From Lachnospiraceae bacterium (GTDB taxonomy: Bacteria > Bacillota > Clostridia > Lachnospirales > Lachnospiraceae), in contig JAGAIZ010000071.1 of NCBI GenBank assembly GCA_017626325.1, forward strand, positions 1 to 51,697: a stretch of 51,697 nucleotides of DNA, written 5' to 3'. Made by a program: the position numbers and the translations under genes. The notes below the pieces were generated by a model, which saw only the letters and a list, made by a program, of their open reading frames with translations, was not told where the DNA came from and did no database searches. Below, one piece after another: positions 45,657 to 51,697 of this stretch. Each line of letters begins with the position of its first letter. Within the stretch, counting starts at the first letter, position 1.

Positions 45657-46515
45657 TCGCAACCTCTACCATGTACTGGCCATAAGCTGTCTTCATCAGC
45701 GGCTGCGCCAATGTAAGCAGTTGTTCCTTCGTAATAAAGCCTCTCTTATAAGCGATCTCCTCGATGCAGGAAATATACAGTCCCTGTCTCTTCTGAAAGG
45801 CCGCCACGAAATCCGCCGCGTCTAAGAGCGAGTCATGATTGCCCGTGTCAAGCCAGGCAAAGCCTCGTCCCAGCGTTTCCACACGCAGCGTACCCCGTCT
45901 TAAATATTCGTTGTTAATACTTGTAATCTCTATCTCGCCTCTGGCGGAGGGCTTAACATTCTTTGCGATCTCCACCACGTCATTGTCATAGAAATACAGT
46001 CCCGGCACCGCATAATTGCTCTTAGGGTTCTCCGGCTTCTCTTCAATGGAGATTGCCATACCGTCCGCGTCGAATTCGACAACGCCGTATTCTCTGGGAT
46101 CTCTCACATAGTAACCGAAGATAGTCGCCCCCGTCTTCCTGGACGCGACCTCGCGCAGCACCTTGGAAAAGCTCTGTCCGTAGAAAATATTGTCGCCCAG
46201 GACGAGCGCCACTCCGTCGTCTCCGATAAAGTCCGCGCCGATAATAAAGGCGTCCGCAAGTCCTCTCGGATACTCCTGCACCGCATATTCCATCCGAAGC
46301 CCCAACTGTTCTCCTGTCCCGAACAATTCCTGAAACACCGGCAGGTCTCTCGGTGTGGAAATAATCAGTATATCTCTGATGCCTGCCAGCATCAGCGTAG
46401 AAAGCGGATAATAGATCATCGGTTTGTCGTACACCGGCATAATCTGTTTGGATATCGCCTTCGTCAGGGGGTACAGTCTTGTGCCTGAACCGCCCGCAAG
46501 TATAATGCCCTTCAT
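45646..46515 (-). CDS. rmlA: Glucose-1-phosphate thymidylyltransferase
   Basis: A 289-residue nucleotidyltransferase beginning [18 protein letters not shown], the nucleotide-binding signature, followed by [19 protein letters not shown] and VLGDNIFYG. It joins glucose 1-phosphate with dTTP to give dTDP-glucose, the first step to dTDP-rhamnose, and is normally inhibited by dTDP-rhamnose. The ATG at 46515 follows GGAGGAGACA. A few codons upstream are also open. It lies between rmlB and the GH25 gene, which overlaps its 3' end. Confidence 0.96.
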   Translation of the reverse strand: MKGIILAGGSGTRLYPLTKAISKQIMPVYDKPMIYYPLSTLMLAGIRDILIISTPRDLPVFQELFGTGEQLGLRMEYAVQEYPRGLADAFIIGADFIGDDGVALVLGDNIFYGQSFSKVLREVASRKTGATIFGYYVRDPREYGVVEFDADGMAISIEEKPENPKSNYAVPGLYFYDNDVVEIAKNVKPSARGEIEITSINNEYLRRGTLRVETLGRGFAWLDTGNHDSLLDAADFVAAFQKRQGLYISCIEEIAYKRGFITKEQLLTLAQPLMKTAYGQYMVEVANGL

Positions 46516-46570
46516 TGTCTCCTCCATTTCGAAGCATGACAGCCGGCCCGGTATCCCGGTTCTGCCGTCT

Positions 46571-47653
46571 CTATCTGCCCTGATACATATCCTGGTAGTA
46601 TTTCTGATAATCGCCGCTCGTCACATTCTTCATCCAGTCCTCGTGCTCAAAAAACCACTGGATCGTGCGGCGGATGCCTTCCTTAAACATGGTCTCCGGC
46701 TCCCAGCCGATCTCGTCTCTGATCTTGTCAGGCGCGATAGCATATCTTCTGTCGTGACCCTTGCGATCCTCCACATAGGTAATCAGCTCTTCACTGACGA
46801 GCGCCTTTCGCGGGTCTTCCTCCGGCAGCATCTCCTGAAGCGTATCAAGAATTATCTTAATAATCTCAATATTCTGTTTCTCATTATGGCCGCCCACGTT
46901 GTAGGTTTCAAACAGCCTTCCCTGCTCCTGTACCATATCGATCGCCTTCGCATGGTCTTCCACATACAGCCAGTCGCGCACATTCCTGCCGTCGCCGTAT
47001 ACAGGAAGCTTCCTGCCATGAAGCGCATTGTTGATAATCAGCGGGATCAGCTTCTCCGGGAACTGGTATGGTCCATAATTGTTAGAGCAGTTCGTGATAT
47101 TGGCAGGGAATTTATAGGTGTCCATATACGCTTTCACAAGCATGTCCGATCCCGCCTTGCTCGCCGAATACGGGCTGTGCGGCGCATACGGGGTTGTCTC
47201 ATAGAAATAACCGCCGTCCTCTTCTAAGGAACCGTACACCTCGTCTGTGGACACGTGAAGGAATTTCTTATCCTCCTTATAGGCGCCGTCCGGAAGCTCC
47301 CATGCCTCCTTAGCGCAGTTCAGCATGACTGCCGTACCCAGTACATTGGTCTGTACGAATATTTCCGGGTTCTTAATGCTTCTGTCCACGTGGCTCTCCG
47401 CCGCAAAATGCACTACTCTGTCGATATCGTTCTCGGCGAAAATCCGGGCAATCGCCTCTTTATCACAGATGTCCGCTTTGACAAAGGTGTAATTGTCCCT
47501 CTTCTCTACATCTTTCAGATTCTCCAGATTACCCGCATAGGTCAGCGCATCCACATTGATGATTCTGATCTCATTATCATATTTGCGAAACATATAGTGG
47601 ATATAGTTGGAACCGATAAAGCCGGCTCCTCCGGTCACAAGGTATGTTCTCAT
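46571..47653 (-). CDS. rmlB: dTDP-glucose 4,6-dehydratase
   Basis: A 360-residue short-chain dehydrogenase family enzyme. It has the NAD-binding motif [13 protein letters not shown] at the N-terminus, the catalytic YSASK and [11 protein letters not shown] near the C-terminus. It converts dTDP-glucose to the 4-keto-6-deoxy intermediate. The ATG at 47653 follows GGAGAC and places the glycine motif at residue 8. An open frame to 47719 would include a leader hairpin instead of protein. It is the first gene of the polysaccharide operon, with a promoter at 47768-47796. Confidence 0.96.
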   Translation of the reverse strand: MRTYLVTGGAGFIGSNYIHYMFRKYDNEIRIINVDALTYAGNLENLKDVEKRDNYTFVKADICDKEAIARIFAENDIDRVVHFAAESHVDRSIKNPEIFVQTNVLGTAVMLNCAKEAWELPDGAYKEDKKFLHVSTDEVYGSLEEDGGYFYETTPYAPHSPYSASKAGSDMLVKAYMDTYKFPANITNCSNNYGPYQFPEKLIPLIINNALHGRKLPVYGDGRNVRDWLYVEDHAKAIDMVQEQGRLFETYNVGGHNEKQNIEIIKIILDTLQEMLPEEDPRKALVSEELITYVEDRKGHDRRYAIAPDKIRDEIGWEPETMFKEGIRRTIQWFFEHEDWMKNVTSGDYQKYYQDMYQGR

Positions 47654-47666
47654 ATTGTCTCCATAT

Positions 47667-47703
47667 GCACACGCCCTCGCGCATCTTATGCGCAATCGTG
47701 TGC
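47667..47703 (-). promoter_or_regulatory. Leader stem-loop upstream of rmlB
   Basis: An outer stem GCACACG/CGTGTGC (47667-47673 with 47697-47703) encloses an inner stem GCGCAT/ATGCGC (47679-47684 with 47688-47693). It lies between the predicted transcription start and the ribosome site of rmlB, so it could affect translation or mRNA stability. Confidence 0.5.
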
Positions 47704-47767
47704 CTGCCTCCATTCTCAATCATTTTATCGTCTGCCCGCATGATACGGGCGAAACACTTCTGGTTCT

Positions 47768-47796
47768 ATTATAGTAGAAATGGCATAGAATTCCAA
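47768..47796 (-). promoter_or_regulatory. Sigma-A-type promoter of the rml operon
   Basis: On the minus strand TTGGAA (47791-47796) and a perfect TATAAT (47768-47773) are spaced by 17 bp, giving a leader of about 108 bases before rmlB. Confidence 0.7.
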
Positions 47797-47798
47797 GT

Positions 47799-50618
47799 CT
47801 AATAATTCAGATAACTGATATTCATATCCACGCTGCCGCTTATACCGCTGACTTTGCCTTTGGAAGAGTACTGCCATATATCATATCTGGTCGTAGAATA
47901 CGTAGGCGCATCGGCATACTGCGCCAGCCAGATCTTGTACGAAGTCAGGCTGCCCGTATTGATCTTCTCGGTAAGCCATGTTTTGTTCGCGTAGATACCG
48001 GCGGAATAACCGGAATTCTGTACCGTAGCGCAGAAAGCCTTGCATACGGCGGTTCTCGTCTCCCTGCTGACAGAATCTCCCCGTCCGCCGCTGGCTTCCA
48101 CATCCAGGAATACGGGATAATCCAGGCCATAACCGCTGACCAGATTCACCGCCATGGACGCTTCCTCGACCGCTTCCACTTCATTGACCGCCTGACTGAA
48201 GAAGTAAGCGCCAACCTTAAGGCCCGCCGCCTTGGCGCCCTTGATATTGCTCTTAAACTTCGGATCCTCCACCAGAACGCCCGTCGAGGATCCTCTGTAT
48301 CCGCACCGGATGATTACATAGGATACGCCGGAATTCTTCACCGCGTTCCAGTCGATCGAGCCGTTCCATTTGGATACGTCGATTCCCATGGTGCCCGAGT
48401 TGGACGAGAGCTTACCGTCGCTGCCGAAGTTATATTTCGCGCCCTGAATGACCTGTTCGCCGGTCACCATATTTCCGTCCTTATCATAGAAATAAACATG
48501 ACCGTCAATCGTCTGCCATCCGGTATATTTATACTTGGATACTTTGGTCGTCTTCTTATAGAACTTATCCCGTTTATTATAATCGTCATACGTCGCTTCT
48601 TTATACTCTCCTGATGAACTCAGATAATACATCTGGTTGCCGTCCTGGTCCTTAAGCTTCGTACTGCCGTCTATCGTTACTTCCTTTTTGACTGTGATTT
48701 CGATCGAATCGGAAACGTCGTCCGTATCTTTATTTTTGCAGACCGCCCTGATCTTAACCGTTCCTTCCGCCACGCCGGTGACAACGCCATTTTCATCCAC
48801 CTTCGCTATCTTCTCGTCTCCGCTGGACCAGGTAATCTTACCGTCTTTGGGTTCCGTAACCGCTTTCAGTGTGATTGTCTTGCCGACTGCCACTTCCTTT
48901 GTTCCGCTTACAGATACCTTGGTATAGACTGTTTCTTTATCCTCCTTATTATCCTCGTCTTCGTTGTCGTCCTTTTCCTCGTCCTTCTCGTCGTCATCCT
49001 GGTCGTCCTCCCCGGATGCCTCGATCACAGTGACAGAGCAGGTATAGTCATCCACCAGACTTCCTACCGCCACTCTTGCGGTAATCGTGGTGCTGCCGAC
49101 GCCGACGCCTGTGACGCTGCCGTCGCTCACCGAAGCGATAGAAGAATCCGCGCTGCTCCACTCCACCGCGTAACGCTCGTCGCTGTTCACCACCACTTTG
49201 ACAGAATCGCTTTCTCCCTTCTCCAAGGTAAGACTGTCCTTACTTAAGGAAACTTTCGCATTCTCCGTCTGTTCTTCCGTCTCTTCTTCGTTCTCTTCCT
49301 CTGTGCCTTCTTCCACCATTTTCCTGAAGATGCTGCTTACCGCAAAGGGATCCGGGATCTTGCTCTTGGACACTTCCTCATAGCTGTCCTCTCCCTCTCC
49401 GATCGGCGTCTTAGTAGATTCTACCCACTCTACCGTATCTGTCAGGGCAGACTCCACAACCGTATTCTGCTGTGCGGTATCCTCAGCCGCCACATTGACC
49501 TCTGCCTCAGTCTTGACCTCATCCGCCACATCTACCTTTTTATAAGCAATCTGGTCCGTAACCTCCACAGTGCTTGCCTTAGACGGCAGCTTATATTCCT
49601 GATAATCACTTCCCCCAAAGGGCTTAACCGTCACCTGGTAACTGCCCGATTCTATTCCCGTCTGATAGATGATGCCGTCCTTATCTTCGTCCTTCAGATT
49701 ATAAGTCTTCTTGCCGTTCGAAGCTTCCACCTCAAAGGGCACGCTTCCGATCAGCTTACCGGTCTCGTTGTTCACAAATTTAATTTTCAGGTCAGATTGG
49801 ATGGACGTCAGGCGCAGAACCACCTCGATCGTATCCTTCTGCTCGTCCTTCTCTTCTGCCTCTGTCTCTTCTTCCTCCGGCTCTATCATATCGGCCAGTC
49901 TTGCGGACTGCGCCACGGCAACCAGGCCGCCTTCCCCGATTACGGATATTCCTTCGACCTCTTCTCCGACAGACGCAAAGGCCTCCACCTGCCTGTTCAC
50001 GGTTCTTGCATTGGCATAAAGAGTTCCTGTTACAAGCAGGCCCGCCAGCACTACGATGCCAAGCATCGCCACCACCATATCAAGGGTGCTCATATTCGCC
50101 AGGAAATTCTTAAACCGTACGATTACGCCGTCATCGCCATAGGCATCGTATTCGTATTCATCGTCTTCCTCCTCATACTCGTCGTCTTCGTACTCGTCAT
50201 CTTCCTCCTCGTACTCATCGTCTACGTACTCGCCGTCTTCCTCCTCGTACTCATCGTCTTCGTACTCGCCGTCTTCCTCCTCGTACTCGTCGTCTTCGTA
50301 TTCGCCGTCTTCCTCCTCATACCCGTCGTCTTCGTATTCGCCGTCTTCCTCCTCATACCCGTCGTCTTCGTACTCGTCATCTTCCTCCTCGTACTCATCG
50401 TCAGCGTATGTCCCGGCAGCCGCCATGGTCTTTGATACGCTGCGGCTCCTGTTATACGCTTCGATCATATCGTCATCCAGGCTCAGAAATTCCAGCGTAT
50501 CTTCCGTAACGGTGTCTGCGTCTTCTTCATCAAAAGCGTCGTCCACGTCCGCAAGCAGTTCTTCAAACGCCAGTTCCCGCACCGTTTCCTTTTTTCTGTT
50601 CCGTTTTTTATTCTGCAT
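47799..50618 (-). CDS. GH25 lysozyme-like protein with acidic repeats and Big2 domains
   Basis: A 939-residue protein. An acidic cytoplasmic N-terminus carries seven 12-residue repeats of the form DDEYEEEDGEYE (73-156), followed by one membrane segment (about 178-200). The extracellular part has a SpaA/Cna-B-like domain (about 275-345) and two Big2-type bacterial Ig domains separated by a Glu/Asp/Lys-rich linker. A cell-wall-binding-repeat-like segment (GWQTIDGHVYFYDKDGNMVTGEQ) precedes the C-terminal GH25 domain ([26 protein letters not shown]). It is predicted to hydrolyse peptidoglycan from a membrane tether. GAGAGG lies nine bases before the ATG, and the gene has its own promoter. Confidence 0.9.
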   Translation of the reverse strand: MQNKKRNRKKETVRELAFEELLADVDDAFDEEDADTVTEDTLEFLSLDDDMIEAYNRSRSVSKTMAAAGTYADDEYEEEDDEYEDDGYEEEDGEYEDDGYEEEDGEYEDDEYEEEDGEYEDDEYEEEDGEYVDDEYEEEDDEYEDDEYEEEDDEYEYDAYGDDGVIVRFKNFLANMSTLDMVVAMLGIVVLAGLLVTGTLYANARTVNRQVEAFASVGEEVEGISVIGEGGLVAVAQSARLADMIEPEEEETEAEEKDEQKDTIEVVLRLTSIQSDLKIKFVNNETGKLIGSVPFEVEASNGKKTYNLKDEDKDGIIYQTGIESGSYQVTVKPFGGSDYQEYKLPSKASTVEVTDQIAYKKVDVADEVKTEAEVNVAAEDTAQQNTVVESALTDTVEWVESTKTPIGEGEDSYEEVSKSKIPDPFAVSSIFRKMVEEGTEEENEEETEEQTENAKVSLSKDSLTLEKGESDSVKVVVNSDERYAVEWSSADSSIASVSDGSVTGVGVGSTTITARVAVGSLVDDYTCSVTVIEASGEDDQDDDEKDEEKDDNEDEDNKEDKETVYTKVSVSGTKEVAVGKTITLKAVTEPKDGKITWSSGDEKIAKVDENGVVTGVAEGTVKIRAVCKNKDTDDVSDSIEITVKKEVTIDGSTKLKDQDGNQMYYLSSSGEYKEATYDDYNKRDKFYKKTTKVSKYKYTGWQTIDGHVYFYDKDGNMVTGEQVIQGAKYNFGSDGKLSSNSGTMGIDVSKWNGSIDWNAVKNSGVSYVIIRCGYRGSSTGVLVEDPKFKSNIKGAKAAGLKVGAYFFSQAVNEVEAVEEASMAVNLVSGYGLDYPVFLDVEASGGRGDSVSRETRTAVCKAFCATVQNSGYSAGIYANKTWLTEKINTGSLTSYKIWLAQYADAPTYSTTRYDIWQYSSKGKVSGISGSVDMNISYLNY
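50151..50402. repeat. 36-bp in-frame tandem repeat, seven copies
   Basis: Seven consecutive 36-bp units within the GH25 gene encode 12 residues each, consisting only of Asp, Glu, Tyr, Gly and one Val. The high identity between copies suggests that copy number varies between strains. Confidence 0.9.
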
Positions 50619-50653
50619 TTATGTAAACCTCTCATTTGTAACAATTTTGTAAA

Positions 50654-50682
50654 ATTATAGCATAAAAGTATATTACTATCAA
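50654..50682 (-). promoter_or_regulatory. Sigma-A-type promoter of the large GH25 gene
   Basis: On the minus strand TTGATA (50677-50682) and a perfect TATAAT (50654-50659) are spaced by 17 bp, about 35 bases before the ATG at 50618. Confidence 0.75.
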
Positions 50683-50865
50683 GGAAATTTGCCATTTTTC
50701 AATTTTTGGTAAGATTTACATAATGTATTCCTTTATGCGCGATATTTAACATCGCCGAATATACCATTTTTTGTTAAAATACGCTTGACTTTATCTCCTA
50801 TAACTGACACAATGTAAGAGCAACATTACAATTTCAACATTTTAATGGGAAAAGGGGAATTTTTC

Positions 50866-51147
50866 ATGATGTACATGCACTATTGTAAGCGTTGCCATCG
50901 GGTTTATATGTTAAACGGGCACAAACAGACCTGTCCGAAATGCCGTGATGCCATCACGGAGCTGAAGCTTTCCTACATGGACTATGTCACCATGAACCGG
51001 GAGGCAAGAATACAGTTCACCAACTGCTGTTCCGACGAAGAACAGCTTCAGAAGCTGAGCACAACCTACCGTATGTATAAGTACAGCAAATGGTACAAGG
51101 ATCTCCAGAGCCAGCAGCAGCTTCCGCAGCCGGCAATCATTGCCTGA
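50866..51147 (+). CDS. Small zinc-ribbon protein
   Basis: The family is not recognised. The 93-residue product begins with a CxxC pair (YCKRCHRVY) and a second pair (TCPKC) 15 residues later, a typical zinc-ribbon knuckle. A helical, basic and Gln-rich tail follows. It may bind nucleic acid or a protein partner. The ATG at 50866 lies eight bases after AAAGGGG; an earlier in-frame ATG at 50845 precedes that site and is unlikely. A clear terminator follows at 51219. Confidence 0.7.
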   Translation: MMYMHYCKRCHRVYMLNGHKQTCPKCRDAITELKLSYMDYVTMNREARIQFTNCCSDEEQLQKLSTTYRMYKYSKWYKDLQSQQQLPQPAIIA

Positions 51148-51218
51148 TATTACAAACCCGACAACCACGATGGCAGCAGTATCAACTGATTCATCATTTA
51201 CAGATGAGACCAGTCCGG

Positions 51219-51254
51219 GGTGCATCCAGAAATCGAAGATTTTTTGGATGCGCC
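51219..51254 (+). terminator. Rho-independent terminator
   Basis: GGTGCATCC (51219-51227) pairs with GGATGCGCC (51246-51254) including one G-T pair, followed by TCTTTTATTT. Confidence 0.75.
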
Positions 51255-51332
51255 TCTTTTATTTCATAAAACCATGGATTTTTATAAAATTTCATAGTAG
51301 AATATATCATACTGAATGAAATGGAGGGAATT

Positions 51333-51498
51333 ATGAAACCAAATCAAGAAACCGATAACATAAACAAAAATAACGAAAAGAAAGAAAAAAGCTTTCACAT
51401 CAATATTCATATCATTCTTTTGTGTGCCATTGTACTGATTGCCGGATTCTCAACCTATAGACTATACAAATGGAACAAGGGTGTACCGTCTGATTATG
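51333..51498 (+). CDS. Single-pass membrane protein, truncated at the contig junction
   Basis: The family is not recognised. The product starts at ATG 51333 after GGAGGG, with an Asn/Glu/Lys-rich cytoplasmic stretch of about 23 residues and one membrane helix ([17 protein letters not shown]). It ends in [12 protein letters not shown] at the point where rpoB-like sequence begins on the other strand. The frame continues to a stop at 51527, but those last codons are antisense to rpoB, so the natural C-terminus is probably missing. Confidence 0.5.
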
Positions 51499-51697
51499 AG
51501 AAAGCTCGTTGGAATTTTCGCGGGTAAAGACCTTGACATCGACGACGGTACCGTACTCGCCGTGGGGAACCTTCAGAGAGGTATCACGGACTTCGCGGGA
51601 CTTTTCGCCGAAGATGGCGCGCAGAAGACGTTCCTCCGCGGTCTGTTCCGCGTCACCCTTGGGGGAAACGCGACCGACGAGGATGTCGCCGGAATGA
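51499..51697 (-). CDS. rpoB: Internal fragment of RNA polymerase beta subunit, foreign to the rest
   Basis: Read from 51697 to about 51499 on the minus strand, the DNA encodes about 60 residues including [34 protein letters not shown] and [19 protein letters not shown]. This is a conserved internal segment of RpoB. Both ends are missing, and the coding sequence stops mid-domain where unrelated A+T-richer DNA begins. Codons are strongly C/G-ending (GGC, ATC, GTC, CGC), unlike the neighbouring genes and more like an Oscillospiraceae/Ruminococcaceae genome. A chimeric assembly end is the simplest explanation. Confidence 0.88.

Noticed and set aside
49797-50435. Plus-strand frame encoding a Val/Phe/Leu-rich hydrophobic protein
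   Set aside because: It is the antisense of the acidic repeat region of the large GH25 gene and has no promoter or ribosome site of its own.
1-51697. CRISPR arrays, tRNA, rRNA, prophage or insertion sequence genes
   Set aside because: No regularly spaced direct repeats with unique spacers, no clover-leaf or rRNA sequence, and no transposase or phage structural protein were recognised.

Overview
The window looks like chromosomal DNA of an anaerobic Firmicute of the Lachnospiraceae / Clostridium cluster XIVa type. The basis is moderate G+C, strong AGGAGG-type ribosome binding sites, long single-strand operons and the gene families present (membrane-anchored GH25 lysozymes, Csp-like S8 protease, PTS_EIIC_2 permease, clostridial glycosyltransferases with an N-terminal coiled-coil module). 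The last ~200 bases are an exception: they encode, on the minus strand, an internal piece of an RNA polymerase beta subunit (RpoB) with much higher G+C, joined abruptly to unrelated sequence. This is most simply a chimeric contig end.

Layout. 1-244: a cluster of perfect hairpins. 245-4056: NodB-type deacetylase, a small membrane protein, a PTS_EIIC_2-type permease and a Ser-rich protein. 4166-8849 (minus): a four-gene cassette analogous to dlt (SGNH/DltD-like, adenylation enzyme, acyl carrier protein, MBOAT acyltransferase). It is divergent from an XRE regulator (8980-9300), and repeated TTTATACAGA-type boxes cover both promoters. 9394-13091 (minus): a sugar operon of xylulokinase, DUF4867 protein and an L-fucose-isomerase-family enzyme, with a perfect palindromic operator candidate. 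A divergent LacI-type regulator follows, and its leader holds a ~219-bp element bounded by long inverted repeats. 14737-18399: EAL-domain phosphodiesterase, carbamate kinase homologue and LspA signal peptidase. 18464-23582 (minus): S8 protease, ClpX-like unfoldase and HtrA-like protease.

23770-50618 (all minus) is a large cell-envelope polysaccharide region. From 5' to 3' it reads: acidic-repeat GH25 protein; rmlB, rmlA, a second GH25 protein and rmlC; an ABC-2 permease and an ATPase with a Wzt-like C-terminal domain; a methyltransferase plus kinase-like protein; two large multi-domain glycosyltransferases; phosphoglucomutase; two more glycosyltransferases; a polyprenyl-phosphate sugar transferase; an LCP ligase; another glycosyltransferase; and glmS. 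The likely logic is as follows. Pgm, RmlA, RmlB and RmlC (RmlD is not here) supply dTDP-rhamnose. The WcaJ-like enzyme starts the lipid-linked chain, the GT2 enzymes extend it, and the methyltransferase/kinase may cap it. The ABC transporter exports it, possibly reading the cap, and the LCP protein attaches it to peptidoglycan. The Wzt-like plus WbdD-like combination resembles the Gram-negative O9a chain-length system and is the most interesting functional inference here.

50866-51498 (plus): a small zinc-ribbon protein and a truncated single-pass membrane protein that runs into the foreign rpoB fragment.
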